DNA of 23,120 bases, taken from a virus. The DNA is taken from positions 1-23,120 of IMG/VR virus record IMGVR_UViG_3300002132_000163, one strand, 5' to 3'. The translations under genes and the position numbers were made by a program. This document shows positions 12,340 through 21,202 of the stretch, in pieces. Positions within the stretch are counted from its first letter, which is position 1. Every line of letters begins with the position of its first letter. The notes under the pieces were generated by a model. That model worked only from the letters and a program-made list of their open reading frames with translations, did no database searches and was not told where the DNA came from.

Positions 12340-13512
12340 ATGGCAGTATATAAAATATTCCCTTCAAAAGATGCTACAATGTATTCAATGTATCCTACAA
12401 TGAATACAGGATTAGATGAGATAATTGAATCTACATTAACATCAATAGCACCAACTGATCCAAATCCTCAAGTTAGTAGATTTTTAATTAAATTCGATCA
12501 ATCGAATATTGAAAATGTAATGACTAATCTAGTTAATGGATCTGAATGGCAAGCTAATTTAAGATGTTTTGTTGCTATAACAACAGGTTTAGATTTAGAT
12601 ACAACAGTAGATATATGGGCTGTATCTGGTTCTTGGGATATGGGAACTGGTAAATATTTAGATCAACCATTATCTACTGATGGAGTTTCTTGGATATATA
12701 GAACATATAATACCGGCTCTCCGTGGAATGCTATATCCCCAGGTCCTAATGTAACTTCTGATTATGATCTTAATTACGCACCACCTGGAGGTGGTACGTG
12801 GTATAATCAAATATCTTCTGGATCTACAAATACTTATTTATCATCATCACAAGTATATTCATATGCACAAGATAAAGATTTAAATGTTGATGTTACTAAT
12901 ATAGTAGATGTATGGTTATCTGGTTCTATTTCTTATTATCCGCCAGCATCCATAGTTACAAGTAGTCTTTCCGTTATTAATGAAGGATTTCTTGTAAAAC
13001 AACAACTTGAGTGGGTTGATTCAAATAATTACCAACCAGAAATTAAATTTTTCTCTATAGATACCCACACCATATATCCTCCAGTATTAGAGATTAAATG
13101 GGATGATTATATATATAATACCGGAAGTTTATCTACACTTAACACCCTCCCAGCAACATTAACATTAGCCCAAAACCCAGGTACATTTTATTCAGAAAGT
13201 ATAAATAGATTTAGAGTCAATTCCCGACCTGAATACCCACCCCAAGTTTGGCAAACATCATCAGTATATTTAACTAATTATGCTTTACCAACAGCATCCT
13301 ATTGGGCTTTAAAAGATCTAGATACTAATGAATATGTAATTGATTTTGATACAACCTATACTAAATTAAGTTGTGATAGTAATGGAAGTTATTTTGATAT
13401 GCATATGAGTGGTTTGGAACCACAAAGATACTATCAAATAATAATTAAAACTAATATAGATAATTCTACAATTGTATTTGATGAAGAATATTATTTTAAG
13501 ATAATTAATTAA
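12340..13512 (+). CDS. baseplate-associated DNRLRE-type jelly-roll protein, 390 aa
   Basis: Residues 1-258 resemble the DNRLRE (CBM96-like) jelly-roll: KDATMYSMYPTMNTGLDEI at the start (compare the family's ...ntnyG pattern), SRFLIKFD at 46-53, SWIYRTYNTGSPW at 117-129, LNVDVTNIVDVWLSG at 181-195 and NEGFLVKQQLEWVDS at 214-228, then PPVLEIKWDD. The Trp in SGSWD and the V-DVT-x-x-V-x-x-W block are typical. In bacteria this domain occurs in secreted or carbohydrate-binding proteins. Residues 260-390 form a second part with Tyr/Asp-rich strands (PEYPPQVWQTSSVYLT...). It could be a baseplate component such as the gp8-type wedge, or an adhesin. No gp7/gp8 similarity is clear. It starts 10 bp after the gp6-like gene and ends 2 bp before the next. 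Confidence 0.65.
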   Translation: MAVYKIFPSKDATMYSMYPTMNTGLDEIIESTLTSIAPTDPNPQVSRFLIKFDQSNIENVMTNLVNGSEWQANLRCFVAITTGLDLDTTVDIWAVSGSWDMGTGKYLDQPLSTDGVSWIYRTYNTGSPWNAISPGPNVTSDYDLNYAPPGGGTWYNQISSGSTNTYLSSSQVYSYAQDKDLNVDVTNIVDVWLSGSISYYPPASIVTSSLSVINEGFLVKQQLEWVDSNNYQPEIKFFSIDTHTIYPPVLEIKWDDYIYNTGSLSTLNTLPATLTLAQNPGTFYSESINRFRVNSRPEYPPQVWQTSSVYLTNYALPTASYWALKDLDTNEYVIDFDTTYTKLSCDSNGSYFDMHMSGLEPQRYYQIIIKTNIDNSTIVFDEEYYFKIIN

Positions 13513-13514
13513 TT

Positions 13515-13844
13515 ATGGAGATAGTTAATTTAAATAAACAGGTATATAATAAAAATCAATATGTAAAAGTAATTAATACTTCCTTTACCCAATTGATACC
13601 TACCCCTGTAATTGAGCCAGCTCTTATTGTTCCTACACTACAGGATTTTTTTAATAATTATAATTCTCTCTTTTTCCAAATACCTAAATTTGGAGACACG
13701 AATTCTCATCAGTATATTATTAACACAAGTAGTAATTATATTGGGGAAAATCAAGATAATGAAACTATACAAGCATTGATTGATGAAATAACTCAATTAA
13801 GAGAAGAAAATTTAAATTTACAACAACAACTATTTGCAATCTAA
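13515..13844 (+). CDS. hypothetical protein with C-terminal leucine zipper, 109 aa
   Basis: The function is not recognised. Residues 1-65 are strand-rich with a Pro-rich turn (IPTPVIEPALIVPTLQDFF), followed by a Ser/Asn stretch. Residues 83-107 (ETIQALIDEITQLREENLNLQQQL) form a clear heptad coiled coil with Leu/Ile at the a/d positions, suggesting a trimer or dimer stalk. It is 2 bp after the DNRLRE-type gene and 11 bp before the 1864-aa gene, so it is certainly part of the same transcript. A small trimeric connector that holds the next protein, or a fibre/baseplate attachment protein, would be a natural reading, but this is inference. Confidence 0.7.
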   Translation: MEIVNLNKQVYNKNQYVKVINTSFTQLIPTPVIEPALIVPTLQDFFNNYNSLFFQIPKFGDTNSHQYIINTSSNYIGENQDNETIQALIDEITQLREENLNLQQQLFAI

Positions 13845-13855
13845 TCACCAGTTTA

Positions 13856-16800
13856 ATGGAAGATATAATTACAATATTACCTATAAATCCAAATAATTTT
13901 GAATTACAAGAATATTCAACTAGTGATACTTCTTTAATTCAAACAAATATTATATCTGTTGATTTTGACCCTCAAACGGATAATATTGAATATTTTGTAT
14001 ATAATCTTAATAATGAGATTATAGCAAGTCAAGAAGCAAATTTTGGAGGATATTCAATTATTAATAATAATGTATCAATAGATCCTGTATCTGACTTAAA
14101 AAATAATGGTCAAGATGAGGGTAGTTTTAATACATTATATAATTTTCAAACAGATAAAATAGGTTCATACTTTTACCAACTATTCATACAAGAAATATCA
14201 TCAGACAGAACTGAAATTAGGCTTAGTAGTAATAAATTATTAGATATAGAATTAATCACCCAAGCCGAAGATCTAATAAATGAGATTAATAATGCTCCAG
14301 TCGATTATGTTGATTTTTTATTAAATTTTGGTAAAAATCAACTAATAATAGCCAATAATATATTATTAGATACAAGTAACACAGACACACCCTCCATTTT
14401 AATTAAATTATATGACCCATTACCTAATAATTTCAACACCCAGTCAGAATGTTGGGTTGTGGAACAATTAGCAGAGTCGATTGCTTATAATATTTCTATA
14501 TCTCCTAATTTTTCAGAAATAGATAATAATATTTATCTAAAGGGTCCTAATTTAAACATACCTATTAAAGATAGAATTAATAACTCTACACCTTATGGTA
14601 ATTATAATTCATTATCATCAACAAATTCTATCCAAGGATCAGGAAGCCTCCAATACCAATTAAATAGTTTATTAGTTGAAAAAGGAATTGAAATAAATAT
14701 TGATTATAGTGATTATAGTAATTTTATAAATTTCTCATCTGCCCAAACTAGAGTAGAAAATTTTTATTATAAATTATCATTAATTGAAACATATAATGAA
14801 AGTGCTAGTTACTCATCAGGAATAACAACCAACACCTATATATCCTCAAGTAATAATGTTTGGCAAACTAAAATAAATGAACTTATTACTGGTTTTGATA
14901 GTTATGAGTATTTTTTATATTTTGAATCAGGTTCAGCAAATTGGCCTAAATCAAATTCAACATATCCGTATGTAAACGAAACATCAACTTCAGTTATAGG
15001 TCAAAATTGGTTAGTAAATCAATCAACAATAGCTGAATCCTTTGATCTTGAGAATAATAATTCATTAGTAAATTCAATTCCTTTATATATACGGGAAGAT
15101 GCTGCTAATTCACAATTTGAATTATTTATTGAGATGATTGGTCAACATTTTGATAGTATCTTTGTATATTTACAAGATGTTACTAATAAATATAATGCTG
15201 ATAATCGTTTAGATTATGGTGTGTCTAAAGATTTAGTAGCAGATATTATACGAGATTTAGGTGTAAAAATATACCAAAATAATTTCTCATCCAATGATTT
15301 ATACCAAGCATTATTAGGTATAACACCTTCAGGTAGTTTATATAATTTACCTTACACCACTGGTATATTACCTACTCCATCAGGGTGGGAGTATATTGAC
15401 ACTTATACAACAGCATCAGCAACAGGTTCTTTAGAGCCAACAGATGATGTTAATAAATCTATATATAAAAGAATATACCATAATTTACCTTATTTACTTA
15501 AGAAAAAAGGAACAGTAGAAGGATTAAGGGCACTTATCTCAATTTATGGTATCCCAGATACAATATTACGTGTAAATGAATTTGGAGGTAAAGATAAAGA
15601 TAATTCAAATGATTGGGATTTTTGGTATAATCAATTTGACTATCAATATAATACTAATAATGATGGTATAATACAATCAAATTGGGAAATTAACTCATTA
15701 TGGAATTCTGAAGATGACCGTCCTCAAACAGTTGAGTTTAGATTTCAAACCCCAGGACTAGAATCAGCATTATCTAAAAATACTCAAAGTTTATGGAGTT
15801 TAGATAGTGATGTTAGAATTGATCTTGAATACACAGGTTCAGGATATACATCCGGATCATATAGTGGTTCAATACCAAACCCAGAAAATGAATATGCTAC
15901 TTTAAAGTTTATTACTAATAATGAATCTGCTAGTATTTATTTACCATTTTATGATGGTGGTTGGTGGTCAGTAGCCGTAACTCGTGATGGTGATAATTTT
16001 AATCTATTTGCTGGAAATAACATTTATACAGGTGAAGAAGGATCATCAATAGGTTTTACAGGATCAGCAACATTAAATTCATCAGCAACCGAATGGATAA
16101 ATGGAACATATTCAGATTTATCACCCCTTTCAATAAATAATAAATTCAGTGGATCATTCCAAGAACTTAGATTTTATAATACTCCAATATTAAGGAGTGT
16201 ATTTGATGATTATGTGATGAATCACAATTCTATAGAAGGTAATCAAATAAACTCATCACCAGAGCAATTAGCTTTTAGAGCATCTTTAGGTGGTGAATTA
16301 TATGTAGGTAATGAATCTATACATCCTAAATCTACAGGTTCAATAGAATATATAACTTCATCATTTACTTCAGGAAATGTATTTGATATTACAAATGGTG
16401 AGTTTACATCTAAAGAAGAATATGTTTATTTTGATCAAGTACCAGCAGGTATAAAAAATAGAAATTCTAATAAGATTAAACAATCTACATTAGTATTACC
16501 TTATACTTCATCAACATTAAATAACCTCCCTAATAACAATATATTATCCCCACTAATCCGTGTACAACAAAATTCATATGTAAGTGAAAGTTACACTCAA
16601 GATTTAGATTATGTTGAAGTTGCTTTTTCACCCCAAAATGAAATAAACGACGATATTATTAATAGTATCGGGTATTTTAACATAGGTGATTATATTGGTG
16701 ACCCAAGACAGGTATCGTCATCCGCTGACTTTTACCCTGAATTAAATACGCTTAGAGACGAATATTTTAAAAAATATAAATCGAATTATGATATTTGGGA

Positions 16801-19450
16801 TTATGTTCGTTTAATAAAATATTTGGATAATTCGTTATTTAAAATGCTTAAAGATTGGGTACCTGCTAGAACTTCATTGGCTGCTGGTGTTGTTATTAAA
16901 CAACATTTACTAGAGAGAAATAAATACCCAGTACCTCAAGTAGATACTTATACAACAACATCGTTCCAAATGCAAAATCAACCTTTTGTATTCCAAAACA
17001 TAGAAATTACAGGTTCACCAATCCAAATGTATACTATAACAGGTAGCAATGGTGGATCAATGCCTAATTTAGAAGGTGAAGTATCAGGTAGTGGACCAGG
17101 ATTTAATATATCTCCAATAACACAAAGTTGGACAGGTTCAACTCCCTCACTTTTAGGATCAGTTGGATTTACAGAAACATACCAATATGAATTCTATAAT
17201 GGTGAATTAAGTGGTTCTGAATTTATTGCTACTAATGGTGAATTAAATACAGAATGTGATCCTTTCAAATCAGTAGATACAACTGTAATTACTTATAATT
17301 TATCTGGAAGTTTTTCATCTAGTTTTAGTGAATTTAATGCTGAAACAAATGCTCAAACCGATAATGGAGAAATTCATATATGGTTTGATCGTACACTTGT
17401 TTCCAATTCACCTAATGATGTTGCCGGTGGTACATTCTATTATAGAATAACAGCACTTTCAATTGCTAAAGAATCATTAAATAGTTTAGATTTAAATAAT
17501 TACATCCCACAAGCATTAGAAATAATACTAAATGCTAATTATATTACTGCTAATTTTACATTAACGGGTTGGAGTAATTCATTTCCATATACAGGAACAA
17601 CAATTGCTCCATCTTGGGTAGGTAATCCAAATCCTACATTAGTAATAGATAATATTCAAGAAAGAACATCATTAAGTGGAGATGGATATTATTTACTTCA
17701 GTGTGTACCTAATCAAGATTCATATTTCAAAATATACACTGATTATACAGGCATAGGTACAGTCTCAGTAACCCCAAAATCATCAGTACTAACAATTATA
17801 GAACCATTTGTACCTGCTTCATTTCAAATAAGCGATTGTAATGTTATATTAAATAATGCGCCTGTAGCACGTTTTAACACGTTATATATGGATGTAGATT
17901 ATAGCTCCAATGCTATTGTCGCTGTTAACCAACAATCGATTATAAACGGTAATGCTACTAAAGCAGAAGTACAAGCATCTAATTATACTACAGCAAGAGT
18001 AATATATCCTAGATATATAGGTTCTAAAAATACCTCACCTGATTTTAATGTTGGATATAATTCTTCTAATATTAATGAACAATCAATATTTAATAATTCT
18101 GAAACATCTTTATCCCCACCTTCACTCCCATCAGTAGAATCAGATGGTGTTTATTTTGCTTATTTTGATTGGGTAGGAGGTACAACACCTGAACTTATAA
18201 ATAAGTCAGCAGCTCATATTATGTATTTAATTGATACTAAGGGAAATGCTTATACTCCTAATTTAACAAGTTCTTATTATTATAATTTAATTGATAGTTT
18301 TAATTCCAACAATAATAAAGCAAATGTATTATTAATAGGTTCTAATATAGAAACAACGGGTTCAAATAATTCCCAAATACCAGGAACCGTAGGAATTATC
18401 AAACCATCGGCACAACCAAAAGCAATTATATTCTCACAAACAGGTAGTTTATCTAATATACTTCCTTCTATGAGTTTTTCAAATCCAAATGTTTTACATG
18501 ATTATACAATTTCATGTCCATTAGATGCTTCTCCTCCAAATTTTCCAAAAGATGTAATAGATTGGCTTCCATTTGGAACCCCAACATTCCCATCTGGATC
18601 AGATGTTAGAGCATATCCATTACTTGATCAAATTGAAATACTTGAAAGTGATAATAATATTAATATATCTTTAAATTTAAGTCTTGATTTTCAAGTACCT
18701 CCTATCATATATTCAAAAATATTTTTGGATTTCCAAACATCAACGGATGGTGGATCTACTTGGACTAGTATTTATCAAGACCAAACACCATTAGTACAAG
18801 GTACTAATACTTTCAGATCATCAACCCCTTTTAGACCAGCAATAGCTGGAGATTTATATGCCGTGCGTTTTTCTTGTACTTATGGTGGAGCTGATTCTAA
18901 TCCATTATATATAAATCCAAGTAGTTTTCTATCTGTTACACAAAATCCACTACCTGGAGATGATGTATATTATACATCAGGTTCTATTGATTATTGGACA
19001 ATAGGAGGAGGTACAGGAAATGTATTAACAGGTTCTCAATTTACTTCTTTAATATATGGATCAAATCAAAACCAAGTTACTTCATCTACTGGTCAACCCT
19101 CATATGATTACCCATATATTAACTTTAATATACAACCTATGGATGAGATTAGATTTTCAGCTAATGAAGAATTATCATACCAAATTCTAGAAGTAACCCC
19201 ACCTTCAGATACTACTACTGATGAATTATACATAAAAATAGATAGAACAATATCTACAGGATCCATAGATATCAATTCATTTATGATTAGAAGATATGTT
19301 CCAAACCCAAATTTTGTAGTTTTAGATTCATCTAAACCATCAGGATTACAAATTGGAGCAGGATTTTTACTTCCTGAATACTCTTCTAATGAACTAAATA
19401 CCAAATTTGATGAAATAATACAAAACCTTACAGAAAAAGGATTAATTTAA
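13856..19450 (+). CDS. 1864-aa mosaic baseplate/tail-fibre protein
   Basis: This is by far the longest gene in the window. Residues 1-450 are Asn/Ser-rich strands. Residues 530-580 carry IYKRIYHNLPYLLKKKGTVE, then GLRALISIYGIPDTILRVNEFGG, a block I associate with marine-phage baseplate proteins. Residues 625-795 look like a LamG/concanavalin-type sandwich: WWSVAVTRDGDNFNLFAG, then GSFQELRFYNTPI. Residues 975-1025 carry WDYVRLIKYLDNSLFKMLKD, then WVPARTSLAAGVVIKQHLLERNKYP. The C-terminal 800 residues are Ser/Thr/Gly-rich beta segments with repeated TGS/SGS. Its position after the gp6-like gene suggests a gp7-like wedge or an adhesin base fused to glycan-binding domains. The exact role is uncertain. 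No frameshift is visible in the open frame. Confidence 0.7.
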   Translation: MEDIITILPINPNNFELQEYSTSDTSLIQTNIISVDFDPQTDNIEYFVYNLNNEIIASQEANFGGYSIINNNVSIDPVSDLKNNGQDEGSFNTLYNFQTDKIGSYFYQLFIQEISSDRTEIRLSSNKLLDIELITQAEDLINEINNAPVDYVDFLLNFGKNQLIIANNILLDTSNTDTPSILIKLYDPLPNNFNTQSECWVVEQLAESIAYNISISPNFSEIDNNIYLKGPNLNIPIKDRINNSTPYGNYNSLSSTNSIQGSGSLQYQLNSLLVEKGIEINIDYSDYSNFINFSSAQTRVENFYYKLSLIETYNESASYSSGITTNTYISSSNNVWQTKINELITGFDSYEYFLYFESGSANWPKSNSTYPYVNETSTSVIGQNWLVNQSTIAESFDLENNNSLVNSIPLYIREDAANSQFELFIEMIGQHFDSIFVYLQDVTNKYNADNRLDYGVSKDLVADIIRDLGVKIYQNNFSSNDLYQALLGITPSGSLYNLPYTTGILPTPSGWEYIDTYTTASATGSLEPTDDVNKSIYKRIYHNLPYLLKKKGTVEGLRALISIYGIPDTILRVNEFGGKDKDNSNDWDFWYNQFDYQYNTNNDGIIQSNWEINSLWNSEDDRPQTVEFRFQTPGLESALSKNTQSLWSLDSDVRIDLEYTGSGYTSGSYSGSIPNPENEYATLKFITNNESASIYLPFYDGGWWSVAVTRDGDNFNLFAGNNIYTGEEGSSIGFTGSATLNSSATEWINGTYSDLSPLSINNKFSGSFQELRFYNTPILRSVFDDYVMNHNSIEGNQINSSPEQLAFRASLGGELYVGNESIHPKSTGSIEYITSSFTSGNVFDITNGEFTSKEEYVYFDQVPAGIKNRNSNKIKQSTLVLPYTSSTLNNLPNNNILSPLIRVQQNSYVSESYTQDLDYVEVAFSPQNEINDDIINSIGYFNIGDYIGDPRQVSSSADFYPELNTLRDEYFKKYKSNYDIWDYVRLIKYLDNSLFKMLKDWVPARTSLAAGVVIKQHLLERNKYPVPQVDTYTTTSFQMQNQPFVFQNIEITGSPIQMYTITGSNGGSMPNLEGEVSGSGPGFNISPITQSWTGSTPSLLGSVGFTETYQYEFYNGELSGSEFIATNGELNTECDPFKSVDTTVITYNLSGSFSSSFSEFNAETNAQTDNGEIHIWFDRTLVSNSPNDVAGGTFYYRITALSIAKESLNSLDLNNYIPQALEIILNANYITANFTLTGWSNSFPYTGTTIAPSWVGNPNPTLVIDNIQERTSLSGDGYYLLQCVPNQDSYFKIYTDYTGIGTVSVTPKSSVLTIIEPFVPASFQISDCNVILNNAPVARFNTLYMDVDYSSNAIVAVNQQSIINGNATKAEVQASNYTTARVIYPRYIGSKNTSPDFNVGYNSSNINEQSIFNNSETSLSPPSLPSVESDGVYFAYFDWVGGTTPELINKSAAHIMYLIDTKGNAYTPNLTSSYYYNLIDSFNSNNNKANVLLIGSNIETTGSNNSQIPGTVGIIKPSAQPKAIIFSQTGSLSNILPSMSFSNPNVLHDYTISCPLDASPPNFPKDVIDWLPFGTPTFPSGSDVRAYPLLDQIEILESDNNINISLNLSLDFQVPPIIYSKIFLDFQTSTDGGSTWTSIYQDQTPLVQGTNTFRSSTPFRPAIAGDLYAVRFSCTYGGADSNPLYINPSSFLSVTQNPLPGDDVYYTSGSIDYWTIGGGTGNVLTGSQFTSLIYGSNQNQVTSSTGQPSYDYPYINFNIQPMDEIRFSANEELSYQILEVTPPSDTTTDELYIKIDRTISTGSIDINSFMIRRYVPNPNFVVLDSSKPSGLQIGAGFLLPEYSSNELNTKFDEIIQNLTEKGLI

Positions 19451-19452
19451 TA

Positions 19453-19460
19453 TATTTATA
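19453..19460 (+). promoter_or_regulatory. putative late promoter TATTTATA (copy 3)
   Basis: TATTTATA lies in the 29-bp gap after the 1864-aa gene, 19 nt before the ATG at 19480. The local context TATATTTATAAC repeats that of copy 1 at 6659-6670 exactly. It would drive the 218-aa virion protein and the tail proteins after it, allowing stronger expression than the long upstream transcript. Confidence 0.5.
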
Positions 19461-19479
19461 ACAAAACAAAAAATAAAAA

Positions 19480-20136
19480 ATGGGATATTTAAATAACTCA
19501 GTAGTAACAGTAGACGCTATTTTAACAACAAAAGGACGTCAGTTATTAGCTCAAAATGATGGAGCTTTTAGAATTACACAATTTGCATTAGCGGATGATG
19601 AAATAGATTATACTCTATACAATCCTAATCACCCATCAGGATCAGCATATTATGGTGAAGCATTACAAAATATGCCTTTACTTGAAGCATTTCCACAAGA
19701 AACTCAAGTAATGAAATACAAATTAGTAACATTACCTCGTGGTACTGCTAAGATGCCTATCCTAGATTTAGGTTACCAATCAATAGTAATCAAACAAGGT
19801 GCTTCATTAGCAATCACACCTCAAACATTAAATTATCAAGGTGGAAATACATATGAAACAGCAGGATATACAGCTACAATTTCAGATGTTAGATTATGTT
19901 CAACCTTCGAAGGTGTTGGTATTAATACTCCTGAAGTACAAGCATTAAATGCAACAACAACTTTAGGTACAAGCGTATCTAAAACAGTAGTTGGTACAAC
20001 AATTAATTTACGTGCAACAACAATAAATACATTATTTGGTACTTCTAATACCGCATTATATGCTACTTTAACTGTAGTAGGTAGAGACAGTGGTGCTAGG
20101 GTAACTATTCCAATAACCGTAACTAAAGTATCTTAA
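19480..20136 (+). CDS. conserved phage structural protein, 218 aa
   Basis: I know this sequence type from marine myoviruses but cannot name a molecular role. Residues 1-110 are the conserved part: VVTVDAILTTKGRQLLAQND, then FRITQFALADDEIDYTLYNP, then MPLLEAFPQETQVMKYKLVT and LPRGTAKMPILDLGY. Residues 120-218 look like a beta-sandwich (YTATISDVRLCSTFEG, then ATLTVVGRDSGARVTIPITVTKVS), possibly Ig-like. Such add-on domains on virion surfaces often bind weakly to glycans. It is preceded by a candidate late promoter and followed, after 11 bp, by two paralogous tail proteins. A tail or baseplate surface protein is the most economical reading. Confidence 0.75.
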   Translation: MGYLNNSVVTVDAILTTKGRQLLAQNDGAFRITQFALADDEIDYTLYNPNHPSGSAYYGEALQNMPLLEAFPQETQVMKYKLVTLPRGTAKMPILDLGYQSIVIKQGASLAITPQTLNYQGGNTYETAGYTATISDVRLCSTFEGVGINTPEVQALNATTTLGTSVSKTVVGTTINLRATTINTLFGTSNTALYATLTVVGRDSGARVTIPITVTKVS

Positions 20137-20147
20137 AAATAAATATT

Positions 20148-21197
20148 ATGTCATTTAATAGATTAGAAGCCGACGATTTTGTAGTATCCGCTGATAGCAT
20201 CAGTTCTACGTTATGGTCAAACGGTAGTCCAAACTTATCATCATTTTCCACTTCATCAACCCAAGAAGCAGGTTCATCTGGAAATTTTTATCTAAATATA
20301 TACTCAGGATCAACTTTTGAAAATATCCAATTTGCAATAGCATATGGCAATTCAGAAGGTTCTGGTAGTTTAGTATATAACACAGCAGTTGATGGTAGAT
20401 CACCATCCTCTACCGTTTATGGTCAATACCAAAACCTAGTAATTGGAGATGAAAATACAAATTTTACATTTGGTTCCGTTACATCAACTGAGTTTTTTGC
20501 TTTACCTATAGAAAGAGCAAGATATAAAGAAAAAATATTTTTAGGATCATTAGGTTTAACAATTACAGGATCATCAGGGATAATACAACTTACCGATGAT
20601 AGTGCATATGTTAGTTCAGTTCAATTTAATGAAGCAGGAAGAGTATTTCAATTAATATCGGGATCTAGAGGTGTTAAAACAGCAACTCCACTAACAACCG
20701 AAGGATATTCACTTAACTCAGGTTCATATGGTTGGTTACTTCCAGATATTGGAACTATCATATTAAATCCATTAGCTTTAGCATCAAATGCAGCTGGTGG
20801 TGGTTGTGGGTTTGTGTATAGTGGATCAACTTCAGGATCAGTAGATCCAATTAAATCTCCAATGGCTTCACTATATCAAGCTATATCAGGATCAGCAACT
20901 GGGGTAGCACCAAATACAGGGTCGTTCTATCTAAATTCAGAAGAAACAATTACTTCAGATTTTATATTTGTAAGACCTAGAAGTTCAGAATTTAATTACT
21001 CCGAAAATCCATCTTATATTTCAGGATCAACAGGTGAAGTATTATATAGTAATTTTATAAACAACCCACAAACATATATTACAACAGTAGGTTTATATAA
21101 TGATACTAATGAATTATTAGCAGTAGCTAAATTATCAAGACCACTACTTAAAGATTTTACAAAAGAAGCTCTAATTAGAGTAAAACTTGATTTTTAA
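20148..21197 (+). CDS. tail-fibre-like protein, paralogue A (349 aa)
   Basis: This Ser/Gly/Thr-rich, strand-rich protein has no membrane segment. The C-terminal 80 residues are FVRPRSSEFNYSENPSYISG, then YITTVGLYNDTNELLAVAKL, then SRPLLKDFTKEALIRVKLDF. They match the C-terminus of the next protein (SEFNFSLNPSLSSG, YVTTIGLYDDYQNLLAIGKL, SQPLP). The N-termini also align loosely (DDFVVSADSI and SDIVVTPFEV), so the two are tandem paralogues. Residues 120-150 (RARYKEKIFLGSLGLTITGS) form a conserved-looking centre. The shared end domain is likely a common attachment or trimerisation module. The start follows AAATAAATATT, without a Shine-Dalgarno sequence. It probably assembles on the tail or baseplate surface; the receptor role is inferred. 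Confidence 0.7.
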   Translation: MSFNRLEADDFVVSADSISSTLWSNGSPNLSSFSTSSTQEAGSSGNFYLNIYSGSTFENIQFAIAYGNSEGSGSLVYNTAVDGRSPSSTVYGQYQNLVIGDENTNFTFGSVTSTEFFALPIERARYKEKIFLGSLGLTITGSSGIIQLTDDSAYVSSVQFNEAGRVFQLISGSRGVKTATPLTTEGYSLNSGSYGWLLPDIGTIILNPLALASNAAGGGCGFVYSGSTSGSVDPIKSPMASLYQAISGSATGVAPNTGSFYLNSEETITSDFIFVRPRSSEFNYSENPSYISGSTGEVLYSNFINNPQTYITTVGLYNDTNELLAVAKLSRPLLKDFTKEALIRVKLDF

Positions 21198-21202
21198 AAT
21201 GA

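Noticed and set aside
19108-19404. Minus-strand open frame of 98 codons within the 1864-aa gene, and similar antisense frames at 1110-1328, 5391-5603, 6119-6310 and 8702-8956
   Set aside because: All lie fully within well-supported + strand genes, lack start context, and show antisense-type composition.
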